Under the pieces are notes generated by a model. That model saw only the letters and a program-made list of their open reading frames with translations. It did no database searches and was not told where the DNA came from. Source: Candidatus Poribacteria bacterium (GTDB lineage Bacteria; Poribacteria; WGA-4E; B28-G17). From it: a DNA stretch of 64,000 bases. The stretch lies in assembly GCA_021162805.1 (NCBI GenBank), contig JAGGXZ010000081.1, positions 1-64,000 on the forward strand. The letters are read 5' to 3'. Position numbers and translations under genes: made by a program. Within the stretch, counting starts at the first letter, position 1; the number at the start of each line of letters is the position of its first letter. Positions 8,527 through 18,448 of the stretch are shown here, in pieces.

Positions 8527-10140
8527 ATGCCTGAGGGAAGAAGACCGAACATCCTTTGGATCTCCTTTGAGGACACAAACCCCTTTTATGGATGTTATGG
8601 CGATCTTGTTGCCCGGACGCCCAACTTGGACCGCCTGGCATCTGAGGGATGTCTTTACACCCATGCGTTCTCTACGGCTGGGGTATGTGCTCCGGCCCGA
8701 TCGGCCATCATCACCGGCATGTATCCCATCTCGATCGGCACACACCACATGCGTACCACCCATACCAATCCGTTCACGCCTGAGATACCCACCCCCTATT
8801 CCGCCGTGGTGCCCCATTACGTCCGATGTTTCACCGAATATCTCCGGGCGGCGGGCTACTATTGCACGAACAACGTTAAAACGGACTATCAGTTCGATCC
8901 ACCATTCACAGCATGGGATGAGCTGAGCAGGGAGGCCCATTGGCGTAACCGTCCTGATCCCGATCAGCCCTTCTTCGCCGTCTTCAACCTCACCCGTACT
9001 CATGAAAGCGGGATGTGGCCTGAGAAGTGCCCTCAGATCACATTTGATCCCGATGAGATGGAGGTGCCGCCCTATTATCCCGACACGCCTAAGGTGCGCG
9101 AGGCGCTGGCGCGGATGTATACGAACATCGAATACAACGACCGAATCCTAGGAGAGCTTCTGCGACAGCTGGAGGAGAACGGTCTGGCTGAGAACACGGT
9201 GGTCTTCCACTGGTCCGATCACGGGCCGCTGCCCCGGGGCAAGAGATGGCCCTACGATGCGGGGATCCACGTGCCTCTGATCGTCCGCTGGCCCGGCGTG
9301 ATCGAGCCGGGAGGCGTCAGCGACCGGCTGATAAGCACCATAGACCTCGGCCCCACGGTTCTCTCCATAGCCGGCGTGGAGATCCCATACCACATGCAGG
9401 GACGAGCCTTCCTCGGGGAACAGGCCGCTCCGCCCAGAAAATACGTCTACGCCACCCGCGACCGATATGACGAGTCCTACGATATGGTCCGTGCCGTCCG
9501 GGACAAGCGATTCAAATACATCCGTAATTACCGGCCCGATCTGCCATATCTGCTCTGGATACCCTATCGTAACCGTCATCCCATCCTGCAGGAGATGTGG
9601 CGTCTATATCTGGAGGGGAAATTGGAAGGACCTCAGCTGCTGATGTTCCGATCGCGGCGTCCTGTTGAGGAGCTATATGACACGCAGAGCGATCCCTACG
9701 AGATAAACAACCTTGCCTACGATCCGGAATACAGGCCGGTTTTGGAGAGGATGCGCAGGGCATTGGATGAGTGGCTTGAGGAAGTCGGCGATATGGGACA
9801 TATCTCCGAGGAGGAGATGGTACGACGCTGGTATCCCGAGGGCAGACAGCCTCAGACCGCTCCTCCGCTTTTCATCCCGATCTGTGAGGAGAATCCGGGT
9901 CTGGAGCCTGCTCCGAAGGGAGGCGCATTTACCGCGCCGGTGTTGCTGCAGATCCACTGTGCCACTCAGGGAGCTTCCATCGGTTATACCTTTGAGGATG
10001 GCGAGAGGCCTCACTGGAGGCTCTATACCGAACCGATACGCCTGCCGATAGGGGAAACGAGGATAAGGGCGAAGGCGATCAGAATAGGTTACAGGGAAAG
10101 CGAGGAAAGCGTGGCGAACTTCAAGATCACCCGCAAGTAG
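8527..10140 (+). CDS. Sulfatase with C-terminal chitobiase-type domain
   Basis: The 537-residue enzyme carries the CxPxR sulfatase motif at Cys54 (VCAPARSAIITG); this Cys is converted to formylglycine by maturases. Metal-binding segments (WISFEDTNPFYG near the start, HWSDHGPLPRGK mid-protein) are present. The last 80 residues look like a CHB_HEX_C_1 beta-sandwich (PVLLQIHCATQGASIGYTF). No signal peptide is visible, so it may act in the cytosol or rely on an unseen signal. A GAGGAGGAGG ribosome site precedes the ATG. It hydrolyses sulfate esters, probably of polysaccharides. Confidence 0.88.
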   Translation: MPEGRRPNILWISFEDTNPFYGCYGDLVARTPNLDRLASEGCLYTHAFSTAGVCAPARSAIITGMYPISIGTHHMRTTHTNPFTPEIPTPYSAVVPHYVRCFTEYLRAAGYYCTNNVKTDYQFDPPFTAWDELSREAHWRNRPDPDQPFFAVFNLTRTHESGMWPEKCPQITFDPDEMEVPPYYPDTPKVREALARMYTNIEYNDRILGELLRQLEENGLAENTVVFHWSDHGPLPRGKRWPYDAGIHVPLIVRWPGVIEPGGVSDRLISTIDLGPTVLSIAGVEIPYHMQGRAFLGEQAAPPRKYVYATRDRYDESYDMVRAVRDKRFKYIRNYRPDLPYLLWIPYRNRHPILQEMWRLYLEGKLEGPQLLMFRSRRPVEELYDTQSDPYEINNLAYDPEYRPVLERMRRALDEWLEEVGDMGHISEEEMVRRWYPEGRQPQTAPPLFIPICEENPGLEPAPKGGAFTAPVLLQIHCATQGASIGYTFEDGERPHWRLYTEPIRLPIGETRIRAKAIRIGYRESEESVANFKITRK

Positions 10141-10173
10141 GGGCGAGGCATTCAAAACTAAATGCCTCGTCCC
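10141..10173. terminator. Palindrome GGGCGAGGCATT, copy 1
   Basis: GGGCGAGGCATT pairs with AATGCCTCGTCCC across an eight-base loop, directly after the sulfatase stop and facing the convergent thioredoxin gene. There is no T-tract. The same stem recurs at 37916-37950, so it is both a probable bidirectional terminator and a dispersed palindromic repeat. Confidence 0.65.
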
Positions 10174-10185
10174 TACCACGGGAAA

Positions 10186-10521
10186 TCACGCTTTCTCATC
10201 CTTTGAGATCAGCCTCTCAAGCTCGCTGCTGTATTCCGCTTCCGAGCGGACACCGACCAGTTTTCGGACGGCTTCCCCCTTGTGGAAGATGATCACCGTC
10301 GGTATGGCTCGAATTCCATATCTGTAGGCGAGCGATAGGTTCTCATCGACGTTGACTTTGCCTACCTTAACCTTCCCCTCATACTTCTCGGCGATTCTCT
10401 CCACTATCGGAGCTAGCATCAGACACGGGCCACACCAGGATGCCCAGAAATCGACCAAAACGGGCTTATCGGATGAGAGGACCTCGTTCTGAAAGTTTTT
10501 CTCGTTCAGCTCTATCTCCAT
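10186..10521 (-). CDS. trxA: Thioredoxin
   Basis: A 111-residue thioredoxin with the redox motif WCGPC ([14 protein letters not shown]), the cis-proline segment RAIPTVIIF and the [12 protein letters not shown] helix. It reduces protein disulfides in the cytosol. The ATG at 10521 is chosen because GAGAGGAGG precedes it; an upstream in-frame start would add 13 residues unlike the family. It lies behind a DUF6132-like membrane protein and a sigma-54 promoter. Confidence 0.95.
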   Translation of the reverse strand: MEIELNEKNFQNEVLSSDKPVLVDFWASWCGPCLMLAPIVERIAEKYEGKVKVGKVNVDENLSLAYRYGIRAIPTVIIFHKGEAVRKLVGVRSEAEYSSELERLISKDEKA

Positions 10522-10537
10522 ATCCGAACACCTCCTC

Positions 10538-10708
10538 TCACATGGTTGCGACCAACACACCCATGGCCGCGCCGTAGATTATGGCGCCATAGGGATTACA
10601 GAGGAAGATGCAATATCCCTTGGATTCGCTATATCTCGTGTAGATCCTATTCATAGCGAATCCCAGAGCTCCTCCCACGATTGCTCCTATCACCGCCTTC
10701 AAGATCAA
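10538..10708 (-). CDS. DUF6132-like small membrane protein, 56 residues
   Basis: Translation from a TTG six bases after GAGGTG gives two glycine-rich hydrophobic helices ([14 protein letters not shown] and [17 protein letters not shown]) joined by a loop with Cys33 and Cys37 and an NPYGA motif. The pattern resembles DUF6132 proteins, which have paired cysteines before an NPY segment. The stop is 16 bases before the trxA start, so the cysteine pair might be a thioredoxin partner (inference). Many annotation pipelines would miss it. Confidence 0.68.
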   Translation of the reverse strand: MILKAVIGAIVGGALGFAMNRIYTRYSESKGYCIFLCNPYGAIIYGAAMGVLVATM

Positions 10709-10744
10709 TCGTATCACCTCGGTTCATATTGATGAGGATTTATA

Positions 10745-10760
10745 AGCAAGACACGTGCCA
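10745..10760 (-). promoter_or_regulatory. Sigma-54 (-24/-12) promoter
   Basis: Read on the minus strand the site is TGGCACG, four bases, TTGCT, matching the consensus TGGCACG-N4-TTGCW exactly. The predicted transcript start is about 25 bases before the TTG of the DUF6132-like gene, so it would drive that gene and trxA. Confidence 0.85.
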
Positions 10761-10862
10761 TCTCGCCATCAGCAGCGGATCCCCCGCCACGAAAGATGAA
10801 TCCCAACGGGAGAAATCGGGAGATTTCGTCGCGCAACGAAGCTGTTGTGCAACGTTTGTGTT

Positions 10863-11714
10863 TCACGAAACAGAGATGATCATGTTATCTATGAGACGGG
10901 TGGTTCCGATGAAGACGGCCAAAGCCACCAGAACCTCTCCTTCTATCCTATCCACCTTCTCCAACGTCTCGGAGTCCACTATCTCGACGTAATCTATCTT
11001 AGCGAGCGGTTCAGATTCGATTAACCTACGCATCTCAGATATAATCCGATCGGCCTTTCTCTCGCCCGCCTCCGCGAGGCTTCGGGCCAAGTTTAGGGAT
11101 CTCCAAAGGACAAGGGCTGCTTTTCTCTCCTCAGGGGAAAGATACTCGTTCCTCGAGCTCATGGCCAGTCCGTCCGATTCTCTGACCGTGGGGACGGAGA
11201 TGATCTCGACGTCGAAGTTCAGATCCTTCGCCATGCGTTTGATCACCCTGAGCTGTTGGGCGTCCTTCTCGCCGAAATAGGCCCTATGTGGTTTGACTAT
11301 GTTGAAAAGCTTGGCGACTACGGTCGTGACGCCGCGGAAATGTCCGGGACGCCTGGCGCCGCAGAGCACCGATGTTAACGTTCCCGTCACCTCGACATAT
11401 GTGGCGTATCCGGCCGGATACATATCCTCGACCGATGGGACGAAGAGGAGATCGACGCCTTCCTTCTCGGCAAGTTCCCTGTCCCTATCGAGGTCTCGGG
11501 GATACCTCTCGTAATCCTCGTTCGGCCCGAACTGGGTGGGGTTAACGAAAAGGCTGACGACGAGGAGGTCGTTCTCCTCCCTTGCCCTGCGCATCAGCGT
11601 CAGGTGTCCCTCATGGAAATACCCCATGGTGGGGACGAATCCGATCCTCTTGCCCTGAAGACGCACCCTCTCGCAATGCCTCTGCACCTCCTCAGGCTTA
11701 CTCAGAACCATCAT
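10863..11714 (-). CDS. panC: Pantoate--beta-alanine ligase
   Basis: The 283-residue enzyme joins pantoate and beta-alanine with ATP to form pantothenate, the precursor of coenzyme A. The adenylyl-transferase signature [13 protein letters not shown] lies at residues 28-40, the [17 protein letters not shown] segment near 60, and KMSSRN-type [12 protein letters not shown] later (here [14 protein letters not shown]). Its ATG overlaps the preceding gene's stop by four bases. No other pantothenate genes are nearby, and pairing with an FAD/Fe-S oxidoreductase is unusual. Confidence 0.96.
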   Translation of the reverse strand: MMVLSKPEEVQRHCERVRLQGKRIGFVPTMGYFHEGHLTLMRRAREENDLLVVSLFVNPTQFGPNEDYERYPRDLDRDRELAEKEGVDLLFVPSVEDMYPAGYATYVEVTGTLTSVLCGARRPGHFRGVTTVVAKLFNIVKPHRAYFGEKDAQQLRVIKRMAKDLNFDVEIISVPTVRESDGLAMSSRNEYLSPEERKAALVLWRSLNLARSLAEAGERKADRIISEMRRLIESEPLAKIDYVEIVDSETLEKVDRIEGEVLVALAVFIGTTRLIDNMIISVS

Positions 11715-14554
11715 GGTTTCACCTCATATGACCTGAATAAAACCTCTATGGGGTGTATCGTTTTCAATCCTGTGGCCTGTTCTATCTGTAACCTGCAGGT
11801 TCCACAGCTCGATATGACGATCTCAGCACCGCTGGAGAGGATCTGCCGGAAAAGCGGTTCCCCGGCCTTCAGCGACAGGTCGTAATACTGCTTTTTCATT
11901 CCGAACGTCCCCGCTATCCCACAACATCTATCAGCCACGGTTGTAATCTCCAGTCCCGGTATCCGTCTCAAAATCACCAACGTTCTGTCCTCACCGAGCG
12001 CCTTGAGATGACACGGTATCTGATATGCCGCCTTCATATCGACCGGATTAAGCTCCTCCACCAGCTCGCCTCTTTCCTTCAGATCGAACAGGAACTCGAA
12101 TATGTAATGACAGTGCTCCGCCAGCCTTTTGGATCTTTCATCGTCCAATATCTCCGGATACTCCATCCTCACCGCCAGGAGGCAGCTCGGAGCGCTGAAG
12201 AGTATCTCGAATCCCTCATCGACCAGTTGGGAGAGGATGTCCACGTTCTCACGGATATCGTCCATTGACTCCTCTATACCGCCCATCGTGATCTTAGCCA
12301 CATTACAGCATTTGGTCTTCGGGATGTAAACCTCATACCCATGTCTGCGCAGCACCTCAACCGTCGATACCCCTTCGCCGGCCGGATCGTTGTAGTTGGC
12401 GTAACACCCGGCGAAATAGGCCACCTTTTTCTCCCCCGTCGGTTTTCGCCTCGGATATCTCCTGGAAAGGGTCATGAACCTGTACCTGGGCATCCTCCTA
12501 TCCCTGTGTATCCCGAGGATCAACTCCATCAGCCATCTGATCGGTTTGAGTTGCATCGTCAGATTGGCCAAAGGGGCGAAAGTAGTGGCGAGCGGAGCGA
12601 TTTTCGAGGCGTTGCCCAGGAATAGATTCTGAATCGAGAGGCCGTGTTCGCGCACATATACGGCCCTCGCCTCAAGACAAAGCATTGGGACGTTAACCAA
12701 CGCCGGGCATTCGTTCAGACATCGCTTACAGTTATAACATAGATCCATCACCGATTTGAACTCGGTTGAGGTCAGCATCTCAGGGGGAAGATCGCCTGTA
12801 AGAGCGGCCCTGATGAGATTCACCTTGGCGCGGCTGGCTCCTCTCTCCTCTCCCAGGGCACCGAACACCGGGCAATACGACCGACATGTGCCGCAGCCGT
12901 CGCATTTCTCCAGTTCCTCGTGCATCCTCTCCCGATCAAGCCTCGATCCGGTCTGTATATATCGATATTCCGGCCCGTAACGGAGGTTATCGGTGAATCC
13001 CTTGCCTTCCTGAGGGATGATCTTGCCGGGATTGAGCAGGTTGAGCGGATCGAACAGGCGTTTGACCTGGAAGAACAGATCGTAAAGCTCGCCGAACTCC
13101 TTCCTGAGGAAGGGCGTTCTCAGCAATCCGTCGCCGTGTTCGCCCGAAATCGACCCCTCCATCTCCACCACCAGCGAGAAGGTTTCCTCCGCTATCAGCC
13201 GCATCTTCTCGATATCCGATGGGTCCTTGGGATTTAACAGGGGTCTGACGTGAAAGTTGCTATCTCCGGCATGCCCTATCGTACCTACGCGAACGTCATA
13301 TCTCTTCAGTATCCCCCAGAGCTTACCGAGGAACTCGGCCAATCTTTCGGGAGGAACCGACACGTCCTCGATGAAGCGCAGCGGTCGTTTCTCTCCCTTT
13401 ACCCTTCCCAAGATAGCGGAACCGGCCTTTCGGACCCTCCAGAGCTTATCGGCCTCATCCTGATCACGGGCGGGCAGGAAATCGGTGACCAGCCCTTCCT
13501 CTCTCAGAGATCGCTCCGCCTCTTTGAGCTTTTGACGAACCCGATCTGAATCCTCACCGTCGAACTCTATCAGATATACCATCTCAACCTTTTCAGGTAG
13601 GAATCGTCCCAGCTCCCTTTCCCTCATGCGTACCAGATCCACAACCAACCCATCCATCACATCTATCGCGCTAGGGCCTAGTTCCAGCAGAATCGGCACG
13701 GCCATTCCGGCCTTAACGACATCGTCGAAATATGCCATCGCCACAGCCTTGTGCTTCGGGAGATCGATGACGCGCAATCTAGCCTCCGTTACGATGCATA
13801 ACGTTCCCTCAGATCCGACGATCAGCTTCGACAGGTCGAACATCCTATTCTGAATCAGGTCGAATAGGTTATATCCGCTTGAGCTTTTGGCCTTAGGCCG
13901 ATACCTCTCGATGAGATCCCTGTTTTCAATGGTGATACTTTTAAGTCCCTCATAGATCTCCTGTTCAAGCGAGCCGGGCCTGCCGGGAAAATCATCGGGT
14001 ATAAGCTCCAGGGGAACGGGTTTGGTTTTCACCAGATCTCCGTCTGAGAGCACCAGCTCAAGCGATAGGACGTAATCCTTCGTGGTCCCATATTTGACGG
14101 ATCTTGCGCCGGAGGAGTTGTTGGCGATTCCACCTCCGATGGTGCTATAGGCGCTGCTTGAGGTATCGGGGGGGAAGAACTTGCCATACCTTTTAAGCTC
14201 CCTCTGTAGGATATCCTGGACGACCCCGGGCTGAACGACGGCATATCCATCATCGGGATTGATCTCGATTATACGGTTCATGTATTTGCTCAGATCGACG
14301 ATCAGGCCGTCATTCACCGCCTGACCGGCAAGGCTGGAACCGGCTCCCCTTGCCGTAAGGGATATCCTTTGATCGGATGCGTATTCGGCCAGTTTAACCA
14401 GATCGTCGGCGTTTTTCGGATATATCACCCCGATCGGCTTGATCTTATAAAGACAAGCGGCGGTGCTGTAGATCGTCCGGGTTATCTCATCGAACCTAAC
14501 GTCACCGCTTATGAGCGTTTTCAGATGTCTTTCAACTCTATCGGGATCAATCAT
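11711..14554 (-). CDS. FAD-linked oxidase fused to Fe-S/CCG oxidoreductase (GlcD-GlpC type)
   Basis: A 947-residue fusion. Residues about 35-200 are the FAD-binding PCMH domain ([19 protein letters not shown]), 220-490 the FAD-oxidase C domain with HAGDSNFH, and 540-640 hold two 4Fe-4S sites ([12 protein letters not shown] and [12 protein letters not shown]). Two CCG domains follow (KTKCCN and [11 protein letters not shown]). Such fusions oxidise D-lactate, glycolate or other 2-hydroxy acids and pass electrons to the quinone pool at the membrane. The substrate is not determined. GGAGATGAAAG precedes the ATG. Confidence 0.9.
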   Translation of the reverse strand: MIDPDRVERHLKTLISGDVRFDEITRTIYSTAACLYKIKPIGVIYPKNADDLVKLAEYASDQRISLTARGAGSSLAGQAVNDGLIVDLSKYMNRIIEINPDDGYAVVQPGVVQDILQRELKRYGKFFPPDTSSSAYSTIGGGIANNSSGARSVKYGTTKDYVLSLELVLSDGDLVKTKPVPLELIPDDFPGRPGSLEQEIYEGLKSITIENRDLIERYRPKAKSSSGYNLFDLIQNRMFDLSKLIVGSEGTLCIVTEARLRVIDLPKHKAVAMAYFDDVVKAGMAVPILLELGPSAIDVMDGLVVDLVRMRERELGRFLPEKVEMVYLIEFDGEDSDRVRQKLKEAERSLREEGLVTDFLPARDQDEADKLWRVRKAGSAILGRVKGEKRPLRFIEDVSVPPERLAEFLGKLWGILKRYDVRVGTIGHAGDSNFHVRPLLNPKDPSDIEKMRLIAEETFSLVVEMEGSISGEHGDGLLRTPFLRKEFGELYDLFFQVKRLFDPLNLLNPGKIIPQEGKGFTDNLRYGPEYRYIQTGSRLDRERMHEELEKCDGCGTCRSYCPVFGALGEERGASRAKVNLIRAALTGDLPPEMLTSTEFKSVMDLCYNCKRCLNECPALVNVPMLCLEARAVYVREHGLSIQNLFLGNASKIAPLATTFAPLANLTMQLKPIRWLMELILGIHRDRRMPRYRFMTLSRRYPRRKPTGEKKVAYFAGCYANYNDPAGEGVSTVEVLRRHGYEVYIPKTKCCNVAKITMGGIEESMDDIRENVDILSQLVDEGFEILFSAPSCLLAVRMEYPEILDDERSKRLAEHCHYIFEFLFDLKERGELVEELNPVDMKAAYQIPCHLKALGEDRTLVILRRIPGLEITTVADRCCGIAGTFGMKKQYYDLSLKAGEPLFRQILSSGAEIVISSCGTCRLQIEQATGLKTIHPIEVLFRSYEVKP

Positions 14555-14870
14555 CTTTCATCTCCTTCGATCACCTTTGCCACTTTGTTGAGCAGTTCAT
14601 ACATATGATAGGGTCTGCCTACGTACTCAGCTTCTCATTCACGTGGACTCCAACGAGATCGCTCTCGGCGAGTGAGCGATACCTCATTTCGGATTCGCAC
14701 AGCTTATCCTGTGCGATGAAACCGCCGATGACGAGGGAAAGCTGATCGGCAACGGCGGTGAGTAACCTCTCATGCCGTCCATATGACACCATCCTCTGGC
14801 TAGCTTTCACAAAATGATAACATCTGGGGGGTATCCGTTACAAGATACATAACGCCGTCGGAGGCGCTAG
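14551..14870 (-). pseudogene. Remnant of a hybrid GAF-PAS kinase/receiver protein
   Basis: Three decayed pieces lie in order on the minus strand. The first is the end of a GAF domain (RLLTAVADQLSLVIGGFI), joined to the first residues of a PAS domain (SEMRYRSLAESDLVGVHV). After a frameshift comes a receiver C-terminus (GRPYHMYELLNKVAKVIEG) whose TGA overlaps the start of the FAD oxidase gene. The PAS remainder, kinase and most of the receiver are missing. The receiver tail is directly joined to the oxidase operon, as an intact parent gene would have been. Confidence 0.7.
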
Positions 14871-14878
14871 CTGAGAAT

Positions 14879-15958
14879 CTAGGGTTCCCAGATGGTCGCC
14901 GCTATGTAGCGTTCTCCTTCCGGGTGATCGTTGAAGTAATAGAGGGTGACGATCTTGCCGTCAGATCGCTGCACGGTCCGGGGATATCCCAGGTCGTAGT
15001 TGCCGCCATCATCCCGCAGTATGATCTCCTCTCCCCACGTTTTTCCATCATCCTCGCTCAGCTTCGCCCGGATGCCATACGGGACGCCACGATAGCCGTA
15101 TGTCAAACACAGCCGTCCGTCCTGAAGTTTGATCATGGAGGGCGGATTACCTCCTCTTCCGGTGTTTTCGACCGGTCTGTTCATATATCTCCAGGTTCTG
15201 CCGTTATCATCTGAGATGTAAAGGTCAATCCAATATTTCCCCTCCTCCTTGCATCGAACGGCGACGAGGATACGGGATTCGGAGAGCCGGACGCTTGATG
15301 GCATTATGGAGTAACCCGCCGGTTCCGGGCCGATCCATGAGAGGAAGGAAAAGGTTTTCCCGCCGTCATCGGTTTTTGCGCAGAACGACCATCCCTCATC
15401 TCCGTTGGGCTTGGCAGCCGTCAAAAGGAGCAGGCATTCGTTTCGGCTCAGCACCTGATAATCCGTTCTAGCTGCGACGCCCGGCGTGCCGAACATCGGG
15501 AGCTTATACGGCCCCTGCCATGATCTACATCTATCATATGAGATATAAAACCAGGATCTCGCCCCCGCCCTCAATCCGGTTCTCGCGCACATGAGGGCGA
15601 AGTCGGGATGCGTAAAATCGATTCCGCCCGGGGGATCCATCAGGACATCCCCTTCGTCCAGCACCTTTCCCACACGCAGATCCTCCCTCATGTGTTCATC
15701 GGCCGATATCCCCCTCCCTCCGGGGGTGCGTCCTGGCATCCTCTCAACCTCCCAGCTCTCCCCTCCGTTGAGGCTCCGGGCCTGAACGTTAATGGAGGGT
15801 TTCTCCCTGTCGATGGTATGAAATCCGAGTCCCGCCCTGTGATATCCCAGGGTGAAGCCGACAACGATCTCGTCGCCCCAGGACCATATGCCGTAATTGG
15901 CAGGCCATCCGGCGAACCGTCCAGGCTCGCGGTAGACGATGACGTTCCTCACGTGCAT
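14879..15958 (-). CDS. BNR-repeat sialidase-like protein
   Basis: A 359-residue beta-propeller with Asp-box repeats (SxDxGxTW type): NGGESWEVE, DDGGKTFSF, SDDNGRTWRYM and EDDGKTWGEE. Family members include exo-alpha-sialidases and other glycosidases. No signal peptide is visible. It follows the sugar-acid kinase gene by three bases, so the pair probably serves breakdown of one carbohydrate. Actual sialidase activity is uncertain because many such propellers act on other substrates. Confidence 0.75.
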   Translation of the reverse strand: MHVRNVIVYREPGRFAGWPANYGIWSWGDEIVVGFTLGYHRAGLGFHTIDREKPSINVQARSLNGGESWEVERMPGRTPGGRGISADEHMREDLRVGKVLDEGDVLMDPPGGIDFTHPDFALMCARTGLRAGARSWFYISYDRCRSWQGPYKLPMFGTPGVAARTDYQVLSRNECLLLLTAAKPNGDEGWSFCAKTDDGGKTFSFLSWIGPEPAGYSIMPSSVRLSESRILVAVRCKEEGKYWIDLYISDDNGRTWRYMNRPVENTGRGGNPPSMIKLQDGRLCLTYGYRGVPYGIRAKLSEDDGKTWGEEIILRDDGGNYDLGYPRTVQRSDGKIVTLYYFNDHPEGERYIAATIWEP

Positions 15959-15961
15959 CTT

Positions 15962-17113
15962 TCACCTCCATATCTCATTAGGCCACGGATAGCTACCGGG
16001 TTTAACCGTGAGATATAGCCCTTCCTCCCCGACGACCCGCATTCGAGCCACGCCGGGGGCAAGTTCCCCACATGGGTGGAATCTATTCCATCCAAGCCGA
16101 CGTAGAACGGAAGATGCGGTGGCTCCGCCCTCGATGTAAAGCTCATCCACCGAGATACGATCCAATACCTCCTCGGCCAAGGCGGAGATGAAGTAGCGTA
16201 ATCTTTTGGCGAGTATCGGATCCCTCACGACGGGATGGCCGATGGCGGCTATGACCCGGGAGCTTCTGCTGAAGGCGGATACGACCTCATCAGCCCATCT
16301 CCGCAGTATCTCATCCATCATCCTCTCGGATCTGAAGAGCTTGATCGGCATCATGCACACCGGTATCCCGTGCCTTTCCGCGCGGTAGATGGCCTTTCGA
16401 CTGTAGTCCGAACTGCTGCCACAGATGAAAAACGATCTGCCTTGCCGCCTTGACATCCCGATCCTCCTTTCCGACGGCCTGAACCCTTTCAGCTCGAGGA
16501 TAGCCCTGAAGAAATCGGATCCGCCTGCAGGAAGCGTATCTTCGTCCAGCCTTTTGGCCCATTCCTGCAGATCCCCCCTCCTTTCAACCTCGCCGATCGC
16601 TATGCCCTGAGCGGGAAGGGGGCGGCCGCGGCTTAAAAAACGGACTTCCACCTCCCGCGAAGCACCTAACAGCTCAAGCACATCGGATGTGACGGCGGGA
16701 TATTCGGGATCTTTCGAGAAATCGGTCTCACTTAAAGGGCGACCTCCCACGAGATAGATCCCCCTTGAGATCCTCCTGTCGAGTGAGGGGTTGGCGGGAA
16801 TAAGCAGCGCCCTCCCCCTCCCCAGCGATCTCATCATCGCCGTTAACTCGGCGAGGATATGTCCTCGCATGACCGAATCCACCTTTTTGTAGATCCACTC
16901 CGGCTTCATCTCCCAAAGCGATCTAGCCACCTCCTCAATCCTTCCCTCTGCCTCTCTCTCGGATCGGGATCTGGTATCGGTATCGATGATTAGGAGGTCT
17001 GAGTCGACGTCGGGCTCGAACTCCCTCCGGATCTCCGTCCTCAGGCCGTAACGGAACCCTATGCTGCCGAGTTCCGCCGCGCCGGTAAAATCGTCCGCTA
17101 TGACTGCTATCAT
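15962..17113 (-). CDS. Four-carbon acid sugar kinase family protein (DUF1537, OtnK-like)
   Basis: The 383-residue protein begins with the family hallmark MIAVIADDFTGAAELG and carries KKVDSVMRGH, both typical of DUF1537 kinases that phosphorylate erythronate or threonate. A C-terminal ATP-binding part with GGATASSVLRRLG is visible. The start at 17113 gives the canonical N-terminus and follows GAGGG at eight bases; an upstream in-frame start adds 25 unlikely residues. It is co-transcribed with the sialidase-like gene. Confidence 0.85.
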   Translation of the reverse strand: MIAVIADDFTGAAELGSIGFRYGLRTEIRREFEPDVDSDLLIIDTDTRSRSEREAEGRIEEVARSLWEMKPEWIYKKVDSVMRGHILAELTAMMRSLGRGRALLIPANPSLDRRISRGIYLVGGRPLSETDFSKDPEYPAVTSDVLELLGASREVEVRFLSRGRPLPAQGIAIGEVERRGDLQEWAKRLDEDTLPAGGSDFFRAILELKGFRPSERRIGMSRRQGRSFFICGSSSDYSRKAIYRAERHGIPVCMMPIKLFRSERMMDEILRRWADEVVSAFSRSSRVIAAIGHPVVRDPILAKRLRYFISALAEEVLDRISVDELYIEGGATASSVLRRLGWNRFHPCGELAPGVARMRVVGEEGLYLTVKPGSYPWPNEIWR

Positions 17114-17227
17114 CCCTGTTTCCCTCTTTCTAAGGCCGTCCCGATGATACTCAACGGGATTATATAACAATTCGGGGCGGAGAATCAACTGTGCCGCGCC
17201 CCGAGTCAGAAAGTCAGAAAGGGTCAG

Positions 17228-17256
17228 TTGACGGCCATGAAGGGGTGTGTTATACT
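17228..17256 (+). promoter_or_regulatory. Sigma-70 promoter for the PreA-like gene
   Basis: TTGACG (17228-17233), a 17-base spacer and TATACT (17251-17256) lie 35 bases before the ATG, an almost consensus housekeeping promoter. Confidence 0.7.
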
Positions 17257-17290
17257 CTAGGGAAACAGGGGAGGAAATGGTGTACCGTAG

Positions 17291-18448
17291 ATGTTAGAGG
17301 TCGATTTCTGCGGCATACAATTTCGTAATCCCCTTCTCCTGGCCCCGGGACCGTTCTCGGACGAAACGAGATGGATAGTGAGGTTCGTAGAGGCAGGAAT
17401 CGGTGGGGTGGTGTTGAAATCCGCCGTCTCGGATTCCCTCTCCCATATGCGCAGATGGCCCCGTCCTAGATATCGGCTTCCCTTCGGCCTGACCCGAAAC
17501 TTCGTGCTCTATTCGTTCGAACAGGCCTTCAGAGGTGAGACAGAGGATTATCTGAAGCTCATCCGCGAGGCCAAAACCTTAGGTGTGCCCATCATAGCCA
17601 GCCTCCTGGCTGCGGAGATGAAGGAGTGGGTCGATCTGGGGCTAAAAATACAAGAGGCTGGAGCAGATGGGCTGGAGCTTGATATATCCTGCCCACATAC
17701 CTCCGGCGACACACATGCCGCCGAGTTCAGGATGTATGTGGAGGTGACCTTAAGACTCTCCGAGGTGCTTTCCATACCGGTTATACCTAAGCTGAAACCC
17801 AATATGGATAACGCCGCTTTAGCGGTGGAGCTGGAACGCGCGGGGGCTGAAGCCGTTACCGCCTGTAACAGGCTCACCGGAATAGACGTGGATCTTTCTC
17901 TGATGCGTCCCGTCTTGCACGGATCCTATGCGGGATTCGGCGGGCCGTGGAGCAAGTTCCTCGTCTTCAGACACGTGCTGGAGGTGTACCGGGCCACGTC
18001 GCTCCAGATAAGCGCATCCGGCGGCGTGACCTCGGCTGAAGATGTGCTGAAATACATCGCATTGGGGGCGAGCACGGTTCAAGCGCTATCGGTTTTCATG
18101 CTTAAAGGGATGAAGCTCGTCGGCGGGATATTGAACGATCTGAGACGTCTCATGGAGGAGATGGGCATCAGGGATCTCAGGGAGATCAGGGGGATAGCAT
18201 CTCGAAACTTCACCCCTCCCGACGAAGTCGAGAGGGATCAACCGGTGAAATTTAGGATTGACGCCGAAAGGTGCACGGGATGTGGAAGATGTCTTACGGT
18301 CTGCAGGTATGATGCGATATCTATCTCCGGTAAAGAGGCGTTCATCTCCGCCGGGGCGTGTGACGGATGCGGCCTTTGCGCCGAGGTCTGTCCGGCAGGG
18401 TGTATCTCGGCCGAAGGGGTGATCGAATGCGACCCAGACCGGTTATAG
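17291..18448 (+). CDS. Dihydroorotate/dihydropyrimidine dehydrogenase-like protein with ferredoxin domain (PreA-like)
   Basis: A 385-residue fusion. Residues 1-300 are a dihydroorotate-dehydrogenase-type FMN barrel (NPLLLAPGPFS at the start, LDISCPHTSG mid-domain, ISASGGVTSAEDVLKYIALGA near its end). The last 65 residues hold two 4Fe-4S motifs (CTGCGRCLTVC and CDGCGLCAEVC). PreA reduces uracil or thymine together with PreT, which is absent here, so another electron donor or substrate is possible. GGAGG precedes the ATG. Its end overlaps cmk by 22 bases. Confidence 0.85.
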   Translation: MLEVDFCGIQFRNPLLLAPGPFSDETRWIVRFVEAGIGGVVLKSAVSDSLSHMRRWPRPRYRLPFGLTRNFVLYSFEQAFRGETEDYLKLIREAKTLGVPIIASLLAAEMKEWVDLGLKIQEAGADGLELDISCPHTSGDTHAAEFRMYVEVTLRLSEVLSIPVIPKLKPNMDNAALAVELERAGAEAVTACNRLTGIDVDLSLMRPVLHGSYAGFGGPWSKFLVFRHVLEVYRATSLQISASGGVTSAEDVLKYIALGASTVQALSVFMLKGMKLVGGILNDLRRLMEEMGIRDLREIRGIASRNFTPPDEVERDQPVKFRIDAERCTGCGRCLTVCRYDAISISGKEAFISAGACDGCGLCAEVCPAGCISAEGVIECDPDRL

